Shown: positions 36,054 to 44,651 of the stretch, piece after piece
Numbering within the stretch: position 1 is the first letter of the stretch
How the letters are laid out: every line of letters begins with the position of its first letter
NCBI GenBank assembly: GCA_903821995.1
Contig: CAIJNI010000080.1
Span: 62,001 to 126,000, forward strand
DNA: 64,000 bases
Source of the DNA: an uncultured beta proteobacterium
Lineage (GTDB): Bacteria; Pseudomonadota; Gammaproteobacteria; Burkholderiales; Burkholderiaceae
Direction: 5' to 3'
Position numbers and translations under genes: made by a program
The notes under the pieces: generated by a model
The model's input: the letters and a program-made list of their open reading frames with translations, nothing else
Told to the model about the DNA's origin: nothing
The model's database searches: none

Positions 36054-36094
36054 CAAGATGAATGTGTGTGTTTTTAATTCATACATTCATTTTG
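36054..36094 (+). terminator. Long hairpin between cyclase and Bug genes
   Basis: CAAGATGAATGTGTG (36054-36068) pairs with CATACATTCATTTTG (36080-36094) over 15 bp, counting two G-U pairs, with an 11-nt loop. A T-run comes only about 15 bases later. It may end or weaken transcription, or stabilise the 3' end of the cyclase message. Confidence 0.5.
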
Positions 36095-36151
36095 AACCCC
36101 TGTAATATTTTTTTAGTTATTGAAGTAATTTAAGTGGTAAAGGAGAACCTC

Positions 36152-37147
36152 ATGTTTCAAAGTTATCGTTTATATACAAAGTTTGTTACTCAGATACTTT
36201 TTGTTTTATGCTCTTCTTTATGCCTACTCCCGCTCAATGCATTTGCAGTTGACCCCTACCCCAATAAACCAATTCGATTAATCGTTGCTTTTGCCCCGGG
36301 TGGTCCAGTCGATAGTACGGCACGAATCTTAGCTGTAAAACTATCAGAAATTTTAAAGCAATCCGTATTTGTAGAAAATAAGGCCGGTGCCGGAAGTAAT
36401 ATTGGTACACAATATGCCGCAGGCATCAGTGATGGTTATACATTTTTAGTCAACTCAACGGCTTTTGCAGTTAATCCTACTTTGTATGGTCCATCCGCAG
36501 GATATAACCCAGAAAAAGACTTTACACCAGTCATCGTTGCTTCAACTCAACCAAATGTTATTTCAGTCAACGAAAAAGTTCCTGTTAAATCACTATCAGA
36601 ACTTAAAGAATATGCTACTAAAGAAAAGTTAGCTTTCTCATCTCCAGGTTCAGGAACCACTCCACAATTAACATGTGAACATTTATTTAAAGTCGTATGG
36701 AAAAGTGACATCACACATATCCCCTATAAGGGAGCTGGCCCTGCTTCTATGGCAGTGGTTGCTGGTGAAACACCAGTCGCATGCACAGCTGTTACTGGCG
36801 TATATCAATTTTCAAAACAAGGTAAGGTAAGAATTATTGCAGTATCAAGCGATAAGCGCTTACCAAACTTACCTGATGTCCCAACATTATCCGAGTTAGG
36901 CTATAAAAATTTCAACGACTATACGTGGACTGGTTTTTTTGCCTCAAGCAAAACACCTATGGATATGGTGATTAAGATGAATCAAGCTATCAATGAAGCG
37001 TTAAAAGATCCCGATGTCATTTCAAAATTCGAACAGTCCGGGTTGGGCGTCGTTGGGGGTAATACTTCAGAAGCCAAAAACTACATTTCCTCCGAAGTAA
37101 AACACTGGTCTCAAGTCGTTAAAGATACTGGAGCAAAGGTCGATTAA
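36152..37147 (+). CDS. Bug/TctC-family periplasmic solute receptor
   Basis: About 331 residues from the ATG at 36152, preceded by AAAGGAG; a GTG six codons upstream is less likely. The signal peptide ends near NAFAVDP. The ligand loop LIVAFAPGGPVDSTARI is canonical. ENKAGAGSNIGTQ, THIPYKGAGPASMAVVAGE and PTLSELGYKNF follow. It lies between the cyclase and a convergent TetR gene, so its ligand probably relates to what the cyclase and BKACE act on. Confidence 0.93.
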   Translation: MFQSYRLYTKFVTQILFVLCSSLCLLPLNAFAVDPYPNKPIRLIVAFAPGGPVDSTARILAVKLSEILKQSVFVENKAGAGSNIGTQYAAGISDGYTFLVNSTAFAVNPTLYGPSAGYNPEKDFTPVIVASTQPNVISVNEKVPVKSLSELKEYATKEKLAFSSPGSGTTPQLTCEHLFKVVWKSDITHIPYKGAGPASMAVVAGETPVACTAVTGVYQFSKQGKVRIIAVSSDKRLPNLPDVPTLSELGYKNFNDYTWTGFFASSKTPMDMVIKMNQAINEALKDPDVISKFEQSGLGVVGGNTSEAKNYISSEVKHWSQVVKDTGAKVD

Positions 37148-37162
37148 ATCGATGAGTTATAT

Positions 37163-37849
37163 TTATAACAACCGACCAGTGACAGGTGCTAGGAACCCCT
37201 GTTCGCAAAAGTCTAAAATTTCTGGAAGTGCTTCCTCTAAATTAGTCCCTTTAGAATTTCCTTTTGAAATGACTTCAATTCGTCCTGTATTGGATGCAAC
37301 ATATAAATATAATCCCATGACAAAGATAAGCCTCCAACTGATCGACTTGTCTGATAAATTAGGTAATGCTCGCTTGAGCTCATCTACAAAACTCAAACTC
37401 ACGTGGTCATACAAGCGCTTTCTTAGCTCCATCTCAATGTCTTTAGGTTCATGATGCAGTCTGGCTTGCAATCTCACAAAATTGCGTCCGCCGCGCCCCT
37501 CTCCTGCCATGCGAAGTGGCGGATAAATAAAGGCATAGATCAATTCGCGCAATGGAATAGCATTTTGACCTGCTCTGACTTTAGCTTCATTCAGCAATTT
37601 TTCGCGCTCATGCAAAATAATAGTAGCGCGTCTTTCAAAAACCGCCATGAACAACCCATGTTTACTTTGAAAGTGATAGCTAATCAGTGCTTGGTTCACT
37701 TTGGCCTTCGCTGCAATATCTCTTACAGTAGTGACTGCATAACCGAACTCAGAGAAAAGAGATTCAGCAACATCAAGCAATTTTGTGGAAGTTATTTTTG
37801 CAGGTGGTTCTTTGATTTTAGTTATTTTGGTAGAAGTCTTTTTAGCCAT
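37163..37849 (-). CDS. TetR/AcrR-family transcriptional regulator
   Basis: 228 residues. A Lys/Thr-rich leader (about 20 residues) precedes the DNA-binding domain TKLLDVAESLFSEFG ... TVRDIAAKAKVNQALISYHF (recognition helix about residues 48-55). The larger C-terminal part (FIYPPLRMAGEGRGGRNFVRL) resembles the TetR_C_33/DUF1956-like ligand domain. It is divergent from BKACE (75 bp) and convergent with the Bug gene. The 16-bp palindromes before the cyclase and ABC transporter genes are its most likely sites. Confidence 0.92.
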   Translation of the reverse strand: MAKKTSTKITKIKEPPAKITSTKLLDVAESLFSEFGYAVTTVRDIAAKAKVNQALISYHFQSKHGLFMAVFERRATIILHEREKLLNEAKVRAGQNAIPLRELIYAFIYPPLRMAGEGRGGRNFVRLQARLHHEPKDIEMELRKRLYDHVSLSFVDELKRALPNLSDKSISWRLIFVMGLYLYVASNTGRIEVISKGNSKGTNLEEALPEILDFCEQGFLAPVTGRLL

Positions 37850-37924
37850 TAGATGTTTTTTTAGTTTTAAATGTTTTAATAGTGTACTTAATATAACAAT
37901 AATTTATCAACAAAGGAAAGACGT

Positions 37925-38800
37925 ATGAGCAAAACTATTCTCACTTGCGCCGTAACAGGCAATCTCACTAAACCAGAGATGACCCCCCATTTACCAATTA
38001 CCCCAGAACAAATTGGGGAATCTTGTCTAGGTGCTGCTGAAGCAGGAGCGGCTGTTGTCCACATCCATGTTCGTCATCCAGATGGTAAACCATCCATGGA
38101 ACTGGAACATTATGCCGACACAATTAACTATATCAAGAAAAAAAATAAGGAAGTCATTATTAACTTAACGACAGGTCCTGGCGGTCGTTTCGTGCCAAAT
38201 GAAGATGAACCAAAGAATTTCAATCCAGGTACCACCCTTTGTCATCCATTAAAAAGGGTTGAACATATAGCCGCACTGAAACCTGATATTTGCTCTCTTG
38301 ATCTCAATACGATGAACTCAGGCCTAGATGTCGTAATGAATACACCTACCAATGTAAGAAAAATGGCAAAAGTGATTCGGGATGCAGGTGTGATGCCAGA
38401 ACTCGAAATTTTTGACACAGGTGATCTGAATTTAGCTCTAGACCTATTCAAAGATGGCTCTTTAGAAGGCCCCGGTCTATGGACTTTTGTAATGGGCGTG
38501 AAATATGGTTTTAGCATGGACCCAAGAGTTTTAACCTTTGTAAGTTCACTCCTTCCAGCAGGCGCAAATTGGGCAGCTTTTGGTATTTCAAGAGCAGAAT
38601 TCCCAATCGTTGCTCAAGCTTGGCTCCTAGGTGGTCATGTTCGCGTTGGAATGGAAGATAATATTTATCTCGAAAAAGGCGTATTGTGCAAATCCAATGC
38701 TGAGCTTGTCAATAAAGCAAAAGGGATTATTCATGCACTCGGTGGCGAGCTCATGTCATCTGTCGAAGCACGTGCAAAGCTAGGTTTGAAAAAAGCGTAA
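37925..38800 (+). CDS. Beta-keto acid cleavage enzyme (BKACE, DUF849)
   Basis: 291 residues. BKACE enzymes use Zn2+ to cleave beta-keto acids with acetyl-CoA, giving acetoacetate and an acyl-CoA. The His-x-His metal site is in VVHIHVRHPDGKPS (about residues 47-52). Other family segments are TTGPGGRFVP, DICSLDLNTMN, PELEIFDTGDL (metal Glu), VMGVKYGFSMDP and GGHVRVGMEDNIYLEKG. A strong terminator follows. With the cyclase and Bug genes it suggests breakdown of a ring or lactone to a beta-keto acid. Confidence 0.93.
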   Translation: MSKTILTCAVTGNLTKPEMTPHLPITPEQIGESCLGAAEAGAAVVHIHVRHPDGKPSMELEHYADTINYIKKKNKEVIINLTTGPGGRFVPNEDEPKNFNPGTTLCHPLKRVEHIAALKPDICSLDLNTMNSGLDVVMNTPTNVRKMAKVIRDAGVMPELEIFDTGDLNLALDLFKDGSLEGPGLWTFVMGVKYGFSMDPRVLTFVSSLLPAGANWAAFGISRAEFPIVAQAWLLGGHVRVGMEDNIYLEKGVLCKSNAELVNKAKGIIHALGGELMSSVEARAKLGLKKA

Positions 38801-38825
38801 CCGATTCAACAATTGTCTTAAACTA

Positions 38826-38863
38826 AAAGCCTGCTAAGTTAATACCTAGCAGGCTTTTTTTTT
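38826..38863 (+). terminator. Rho-independent terminator after BKACE
   Basis: AAAGCCTGCTA and TAGCAGGCTTT make an 11-bp perfect stem with a 10-nt loop, followed directly by a run of T. It is the clearest intrinsic terminator in the window. Confidence 0.92.
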
Positions 38864-38896
38864 GATTCGTCATTGTAGAGATTCTAGCTTAGTAAG

Positions 38897-39157
38897 CTAC
38901 TTAATAAAGTGCCCTTGATTTTTTGGGCGACAAGATTTTAATTGAGGCTCATTTTGAGCCGCTTGAATACAATTCAATTGTTTTTGCGCATGTTCGACCA
39001 TCTTAGCTTTTCGCTCGGCAAATGGTATCTTTTTCTTTACTCCATTGGAGTTAGACCCTAGGTCCGCCGGGGTGCTATCAAGTAGAGAAGTTTGTGCATT
39101 GGCAACTATTACGAAAAACCCTAGTAATACAATCAATATTTTTTTAGTCATTAACAT
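38897..39157 (-). CDS. Small exported hypothetical protein
   Basis: 86 residues. A signal peptide (about 21 residues, ending ANAQTS) precedes a basic, polar mature part with two Cys: KQLNCIQAAQNEPQLKSCRP. The layout KMVEHAQKQLNCIQAA...LKSC resembles PsiF-type or similar small periplasmic proteins, but the match is weak. The first ATG has GGAAA 7 bp upstream and is preferred over the ATG two codons later. Confidence 0.65.
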   Translation of the reverse strand: MLMTKKILIVLLGFFVIVANAQTSLLDSTPADLGSNSNGVKKKIPFAERKAKMVEHAQKQLNCIQAAQNEPQLKSCRPKNQGHFIK

Positions 39158-39239
39158 GTCTGGATTTCCTTTTTTAAGTACTACACTGATCGGCTTAGCT
39201 CACAGAAATTACTGATACCCAGTCAAATTAGGAATAATA

Positions 39240-40232
39240 TTATTGATCGGCTTTTATATTGGCTTTGCGAGCAACCTTAACATATATGTCTACCTCTTCT
39301 TTTATTTGCTTTGCAAATTCCTCTGGAGAGTTACCCACGGGCACAGCCGATAATAATTTAAATCTCTCAGCGATTTCTTCTGAAAATAAGGCCTTGTGAA
39401 ATGCTTCATTAAGCTTCATCACTATTGGCCTTGGGGTATTCGCTGGGGCTAATAAACCCCACCACCCAATCGGTTTAAATTCACCATATGACAATTCCTT
39501 AAATGTGGGAATATCAGCAGTAACCCCTTCACCTCTCTTGTCACCAGAAATTGCTAAAGCTTTAACTTTTTTTGACTGAATGAAGGGCATAGATGACGGC
39601 AAAGTGTCAATAAAACAGTCGACTTGACCTGATATTAAATCTGTCATAGCGGGAGAACTTCCCTTATATGGCACATGAATCATTTTGATGCCTGCTATTG
39701 AACTAAACCATTCTGTCAGGAGTTGTGCATAACTTCCAACACCATAACTTGCAAAAGTAAGTTGGTTAGAACTTGAACGTGACTTTGCTAAGGCTACAAA
39801 TTCATCTAATGAGTTCACGCCTAACTTTGGGTTAATAAGAAAAACAAAATGAGTATCTGCAATACGTGTTATCGGTGTGAAATCTTTGATTGGGTCATAA
39901 CTTATTTTTTCATGTAAAGCATAATTTGAGGCGACAGTCCCTACAGTTGCAAATATCAAGGTATAGCCGTCAGGTGCTGCTCTTGCTCCCATTTCCATTG
40001 CTATCATTCCAGATGCCCCAGGTCTATTATCAATCACCACAGGCTGCTTTAATATCCCACTTAATTGTTTTTCTAATGGTCTAGCAACTGCATCAGATCC
40101 ACCACCCGCAGCAGTAGTCACAATTAACCTTATCGGTCGATTGGGATAATCAGCAATGCTAGAAGGCGTATTTGATTGCGCAAATACTATGCTAGAAAAT
40201 AAAAAGAATACAAATGATAAGACTAAATTCAT
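39240..40232 (-). CDS. Bug/TctC-family periplasmic solute receptor
   Basis: About 330 residues from the ATG at 40230-40232, which follows GAAGGTGG; a further ATG ten codons upstream would put that site inside the gene. The signal peptide ends near VFAQSNT. LIVTTAAGGGSDAVARPL is the ligand loop, with TTAAGGG in place of the common P-aromatic-x-GG. DNRPGASGMIAME, IHVPYKGSSPAMTDLISGQVD and PTFKELSYGEF follow. It is 80 bp after the CocE-like gene on the same strand and may be the last gene of that group. Confidence 0.93.
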   Translation of the reverse strand: MNLVLSFVFFLFSSIVFAQSNTPSSIADYPNRPIRLIVTTAAGGGSDAVARPLEKQLSGILKQPVVIDNRPGASGMIAMEMGARAAPDGYTLIFATVGTVASNYALHEKISYDPIKDFTPITRIADTHFVFLINPKLGVNSLDEFVALAKSRSSSNQLTFASYGVGSYAQLLTEWFSSIAGIKMIHVPYKGSSPAMTDLISGQVDCFIDTLPSSMPFIQSKKVKALAISGDKRGEGVTADIPTFKELSYGEFKPIGWWGLLAPANTPRPIVMKLNEAFHKALFSEEIAERFKLLSAVPVGNSPEEFAKQIKEEVDIYVKVARKANIKADQ

Positions 40233-40312
40233 GGGCCCACCTTCAAAAAGTATGAACTTCATTAATCCATCAAAAAAATCATTACCTATTTTGTTAAAGC
40301 AATATCTTCAAT

Positions 40313-41992
40313 TCATGCCTTGGGAATGACTGGTAAAAGAATATACGACTCATATTGACCACCAGCATAAATCGTATTTGTTCCAGTGTTGTAATCTGCA
40401 TGGTAATGGAGGTATGATGCACTTCCAATACCGTCTCTTGGCTGTACATCTAATCTCATTCGATGACCTTTTTTAAACACCATAGAAGTCGGCCAGATTT
40501 CAACCTGAACTTGAACAATTTCTCCAGGAGTTAAAGGCAATCTTCTTTGATGTTGGTGATAAGGGCGATAAGGTAAGCTTTTTTTCTCATCCAGTTCGCG
40601 GTGAGAAACTCTTAACCATCCCTTGGCAACAGGCACAGGTGCACCCTGTTGTCCAGTTTCTAATATTTCTTCGCCATTTTCATCGTAGTGGCGCATTGTT
40701 ATGAATATATCCATGTCTTCAGAAGAACTAGATACCCAAAAAACTGCGGCAAGTGGGCCAGTAATTTCTAAGTCATCTTTCATGGGCTCAGTGTAAAGGG
40801 CTACTCCCATATCAGGCTTAATGCCACCACCCATAACTTGAGCTGATGCAGCAGAAGTTGAACCCATCGTACCCATGCCAGTTGCAGGATAAGTACAAGA
40901 ACTTTCCTTCGTTGGGTTGTTATGAGTTAATGCGCTCGTAAATGGTCCAGTTGGACCCGTTGCTTTAGATAAATCAAAATAGGATTTTGTCCATTGTGTC
41001 CTAGCAAGAGGCCATTCATTTTCATAACGCCATTCAATTTTGTCTGCCCCATGACGAATTGCTAATTTAACAGGTGGCTCATCCATCACGCCGTTCTCAA
41101 TACCCTTTAACCAGTAATCCAAAAAGCGCATTTGGTCTTTCTTACCTTCAGTAGTATAAAAAGCATGCACGTGGCTACCATTTTGAATTCTTAATTTTTT
41201 GTTCTTCGATGGTGAACACATATAAGCTTCAGTGTTACCCCTCAGATGAAGAGCCATTCCTGTCCAGTTACCTACAGATAAAAATGGGACCGTAATCTTA
41301 TCCCAATCGGCCTGCGATCCCCTTAGTGCTCCAGTATCTAAATTATTACGCAGCCAAAAGCTTAAAACATTTCGCTCCCAGGCATTCGTAACAGTCTGTG
41401 AAGCTCGACCTAAATTATGGTGCAGTAAATGTGCCGTGTACCAATTAGACATAAACAAACACATGATGCCACCATGATATAACCCATCACGGTATATATC
41501 TGCGAATCCTTCCCAAGGAATAATTGCCTTCAGTGAGGGAGGTTGCTGATTTGCTGCGAACCATTGATTGATTGCGTAATAAGAAATACCTAACAAGCCC
41601 ACCTTACCATTACACCAAGGTTGAGACGCAGCCCATTCAATGGCATCATAGATATCAATTGATTCTCCTAAGGACCATGGCTCATATTGTCCTTGAGATT
41701 TTCCAGTGCCGCGTCCATCAACCCGCACAGCAACATATCCTTCTGGGATCCAAATTTCTGGATTAATTGTCTCCCAGTTCATATACTCATTAGGCTTTTC
41801 TTCTAGATTAGACGGCGTAACCCATAATTTATCTTTTTGATAAGGTCCAAGGTTAAGTATCGCTGGATATTTACCTTGATCTTTAGGTCGATAAACATCC
41901 GCCTTGAGCAAAGCACCATCACGCATAGGTACATCAACGTTACGGTCTAAAATAAAAAACTCTTTCGTTTCTGATGAGGCAACTATTGTCAT
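40313..41992 (-). CDS. CocE/NonD-family hydrolase (X-Pro dipeptidyl-peptidase type)
   Basis: 559 residues. The N-terminal alpha/beta-hydrolase part has VDGRGTGKSQG, the nucleophile elbow LLGISYYAINQW (Ser near residue 145) and a lid region (YHGGIMCLFMSNWY). HVHAFYT carries the likely catalytic His. The C-terminal jelly-roll domain follows (GPLAAVFWVSSSSEDMDIF, GWLRVSHRELDEKKSLPYRPYH in pieces, VEIWPTSMVFKKGHRMRLDV). No signal peptide, so it acts in the cytoplasm. Family members cleave esters or X-Pro amides. It is a tandem paralogue of the next gene. Confidence 0.92.
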   Translation of the reverse strand: MTIVASSETKEFFILDRNVDVPMRDGALLKADVYRPKDQGKYPAILNLGPYQKDKLWVTPSNLEEKPNEYMNWETINPEIWIPEGYVAVRVDGRGTGKSQGQYEPWSLGESIDIYDAIEWAASQPWCNGKVGLLGISYYAINQWFAANQQPPSLKAIIPWEGFADIYRDGLYHGGIMCLFMSNWYTAHLLHHNLGRASQTVTNAWERNVLSFWLRNNLDTGALRGSQADWDKITVPFLSVGNWTGMALHLRGNTEAYMCSPSKNKKLRIQNGSHVHAFYTTEGKKDQMRFLDYWLKGIENGVMDEPPVKLAIRHGADKIEWRYENEWPLARTQWTKSYFDLSKATGPTGPFTSALTHNNPTKESSCTYPATGMGTMGSTSAASAQVMGGGIKPDMGVALYTEPMKDDLEITGPLAAVFWVSSSSEDMDIFITMRHYDENGEEILETGQQGAPVPVAKGWLRVSHRELDEKKSLPYRPYHQHQRRLPLTPGEIVQVQVEIWPTSMVFKKGHRMRLDVQPRDGIGSASYLHYHADYNTGTNTIYAGGQYESYILLPVIPKA

Positions 41993-42045
41993 GATGGATT
42001 AAGTAGTTAGAAGTTATTAAATAAAAAAATTCCTTGAGTAGTCTC

Positions 42046-43785
42046 TTATTCAGGAATCACTGGAAGCAATAAATATGACTGCATCTCTTGAGAAAAATGA
42101 AGGGTATTTTTCCCGCCAAATACATCCATTGGGCGATCTTTAGGATTGCGATGCCAAAATGGCCCTACACCCTTCATTTGATAAGGTGCATGTGCCACCC
42201 CAGCATCTGTTCCATCAAATTCGTAATCTTTACCACGAACATTGAGCCCTAGCTGATATCCAGCAGGTATCACAATGCTAGTAGGCCAAATTTCAATATC
42301 TAACTCAACAGGTACGTTAGGTTGTAAAGGTTGTTTTTGATCATGAGTATGCCAAGGCCGATAAGGCTTGGTTTGTGACGGATCTAATTTACGATGTGAA
42401 GCACGTAACCAACCCAGGCCTATTGGTGTCCTTGGGTCGTTCGAGCCAATAAACACAATCTCTTTACCCTGAGGATCATACAAACGTAATGCTAGAAATA
42501 AATCGGCATCATTCGTCTGACTCGAAACCCATATTTTGGCTGCAACAGGCCCAGTAATCTCAACATCTTTACTCTGAACTGGCGTCATAAATGTAATGCC
42601 ATCACCTTGAGTTTCATAAGTCAGTGTCGACTGGATAGATTTCTCTCCAGGGGACATTTGACTTGTTTTGGGATCTAAATAATAAGGAGTCCACTGTGTT
42701 CTAGCGAGAGGCCATTCATTTTCTGCGCGTATCTTAAAGGATTCACCTGGGCTTCTTACATTGACAGATACTTTAGGTTGGTTTTCCCAACCTGATTTTT
42801 CTCCCTTGAGAAAATGTGCAAAGAACTGACGCTGTAAACCTGATCCATATCGACTATAAAAATGGGTGAAGTGAGTATCGCCATGAATCTCAAGCCATTT
42901 CTCTGAAGATCCAGCCTTTAAATAACCTTCGAAATTACCACGCGTATGCAATCCTTGTCCACCCCAGTTAGCAGCTGAGAGCAATGGAACATTAATTTTT
43001 GAGAAATCAGGAGATCTGGCTTTATAAAAATCATCGAGTAATTCGCGACTCTCTGCTTCACCATCCAGGTTTGCACGATTGGCGTGAAGCTCTTCATCAC
43101 TTAGAGTCAAAGGACCAGCAACTGTATCGCCAGTGATTTCATTGATTGCTCCACGATCACCAACACCATTTTGCACAGTGACTACTTGACGCCTATACCA
43201 GTCACCTAGGAAATCACACAAAATACCACCGTGACGACATAACTCACGATAAAAGTCTGATGAGCCTTCCCATATACACATAGCAGCTAAGTGTTTAGGT
43301 TGTGTCGCAGCTACAGTCCACTGATTCATGGCGTAATAAGAAATGCCGTTAATACCAACCTTACCATTACTCCAAGACTGTGTTCCTGCCCATTCAATAC
43401 AATCATGAAAGTCTTTGGTTTCACGTGGTGACCAGCAATCAATCACACCAGGAGAACGCCCTGCACCACGAGAATCAACCCTTAAACAAATATAACCATC
43501 TGGCACCCACACCTCAGGGTCAACTAACTCCCAGTTTTGGTATTTATTAGATGATGTTTCTAAAATTTCAGGAACTGCCTTGATGACTCTTGACCATTGG
43601 CTTTTATAGCCAACTCTAAAATCTAGTCCTTTTGCATAAGGTCCATAAGTAATAATGACTGGATATTTACCTTCACCTACGGGCCTAAATACATCAGCAC
43701 GTAAAATGACGCCATCATCCATTTGAATTGGCATATCCCATTCAATGCGCATTCCATCACGCACTTCGCTCTTCATTGTTTGCAT
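42046..43785 (-). CDS. CocE/NonD-family hydrolase (paralogue)
   Basis: 579 residues, same architecture as the neighbour: VDSRGAGRSPG, nucleophile in INGISYYAMNQW, GGILCDFLGDWYRRQ, THFTHFYSRYG and the C-terminal beta domain with GPVAAKIWVSSQTNDADLF and GWLRASHRKLDPSQTKPYRP in pieces. Shared phrases such as the ENEWPLARTQWT segment show the two arose by duplication. It lies 53 bp upstream of the other on the same strand; both were probably kept for related substrates. Confidence 0.92.
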   Translation of the reverse strand: MQTMKSEVRDGMRIEWDMPIQMDDGVILRADVFRPVGEGKYPVIITYGPYAKGLDFRVGYKSQWSRVIKAVPEILETSSNKYQNWELVDPEVWVPDGYICLRVDSRGAGRSPGVIDCWSPRETKDFHDCIEWAGTQSWSNGKVGINGISYYAMNQWTVAATQPKHLAAMCIWEGSSDFYRELCRHGGILCDFLGDWYRRQVVTVQNGVGDRGAINEITGDTVAGPLTLSDEELHANRANLDGEAESRELLDDFYKARSPDFSKINVPLLSAANWGGQGLHTRGNFEGYLKAGSSEKWLEIHGDTHFTHFYSRYGSGLQRQFFAHFLKGEKSGWENQPKVSVNVRSPGESFKIRAENEWPLARTQWTPYYLDPKTSQMSPGEKSIQSTLTYETQGDGITFMTPVQSKDVEITGPVAAKIWVSSQTNDADLFLALRLYDPQGKEIVFIGSNDPRTPIGLGWLRASHRKLDPSQTKPYRPWHTHDQKQPLQPNVPVELDIEIWPTSIVIPAGYQLGLNVRGKDYEFDGTDAGVAHAPYQMKGVGPFWHRNPKDRPMDVFGGKNTLHFSQEMQSYLLLPVIPE

Positions 43786-43910
43786 GTCTGTCTCTACTTT
43801 TGTTATTAATAATTTTTACCAAATGTTTTGGCTTTACACAGTTTAAACAATTAATTGAATTTAAGCCATATTTCAATTTGAAGATGTTCAAGATTTATTA
43901 GGAGAGTGGC

Positions 43911-43937
43911 CTTGAAATTAGAGAAAAATCCCTTAAG
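43911..43937 (+). promoter_or_regulatory. Heat-shock sigma-32 promoter of the Hsp20 gene
   Basis: CTTGAAA (43911-43917), a 12-bp spacer, then CCCTTAAG (43930-43937) fit the sigma-32 consensus (CTTGAAA, about 11-16 bp, CCCCATNT). Transcription would start near 43945, inside a possible longer reading frame, which supports the ATG at 44005 as the real start of the gene. Confidence 0.75.
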
Positions 43938-44004
43938 TATTAAGCACTGGATGCCTTTGGGGTTCAGTAATTTATTAACTTGCTTATATTTTAAGGAGAA
44001 TTTG

Positions 44005-44502
44005 ATGACTTACCCTTTTGGCCGTAATTTATTGTTGAGCACCGTTGGATTTGAAAGATTTATTGATACATTTGAAAAACTAGATGCAGTTGAAGGTGGT
44101 AGCAAATCACCGAGTTACCCACCCTACAACATCCTTAAAAAAAGTGATCATGACTATGCCATTGAGATTGCAGTGGCAGGCTTTGATGAATCAGAACTAG
44201 AAATCAATGCAGAAGGTAATAAGCTATCTATTACTGGTCAGGTCAAAGCACCCCGTATAGGAGAGTACCTTCACAAAGGAGTAGCAACTCGGGATTTTTC
44301 CCATCAGTTTACCCTCGCACAAACAGTCGTTGTTCGTTCTGCAAACATCGTTAATGGCCTCTTAATTATTGAACTGGAAAATGTGATTCCTGAAGAGAAA
44401 AAACCAAGGAAGATTACGATTGGTCATGGCTCACTCCCTGCCCAAGGCCTTCAAAGTAGTCAATCTTCACCTTTAACGGCACAGGAAAAATTGGCAGCCT
44501 GA
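44005..44502 (+). CDS. Small heat-shock protein Hsp20 (IbpA-like)
   Basis: 165 residues. The ATG at 44005 has an AAGGAG site 7 bp upstream and lies after the sigma-32 promoter; a GTG-led frame to 43906 is rejected for that reason. The alpha-crystallin domain is SYPPYNILKKSDHDYAIEIAVAGF in pieces, then ELEINAEGNKLSITGQV, KGVATRDFSHQF and NGLLIIELENVIPEEKKPRKI. This matches IbpA/IbpB closely. The protein holds denatured proteins for refolding. It precedes htpG, another chaperone gene, by 149 bp. Confidence 0.94.
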   Translation: MTYPFGRNLLLSTVGFERFIDTFEKLDAVEGGSKSPSYPPYNILKKSDHDYAIEIAVAGFDESELEINAEGNKLSITGQVKAPRIGEYLHKGVATRDFSHQFTLAQTVVVRSANIVNGLLIIELENVIPEEKKPRKITIGHGSLPAQGLQSSQSSPLTAQEKLAA

Positions 44503-44524
44503 GAAGCTATCGATGTTTTAATCG

Positions 44525-44560
44525 CAAAGGGAGATAAGTCAGAACATTAATCTCCCTTTG
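44525..44560. terminator. Perfect 11-bp hairpin between hsp20 and htpG
   Basis: CAAAGGGAGAT pairs with ATCTCCCTTTG across a 14-nt loop. No T-run follows on either strand, so it could be a weak terminator or an RNA-stability element rather than a classical terminator. Confidence 0.5.
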
Positions 44561-44651
44561 AGAACAACATTACAATAAGCACTTAGCTAATGGCTATGGA
44601 TTTGTTGAAATTTAAAAAAATTATTGTACACAATTGATTTAAGAGGAAAAA

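Noticed and set aside
37157..37175. Short palindrome GTTATATTTATAAC between the Bug and TetR genes
   Set aside because: Very AT-rich, short and without a T-run; not enough to call a terminator or an operator.
37152..37852. Two plus-strand ORFs covering the TetR gene
   Set aside because: They are antisense to a complete TetR protein with a clear HTH, overlap each other and match no family. They are shadows.
43843..43866. Third copy of the TTAAAC-type operator near TTTAAACAATTAATTG
   Set aside because: Only one half-site matches; the second half (TTGAATTTAA) departs from GTTTAA and the spacing is wrong.
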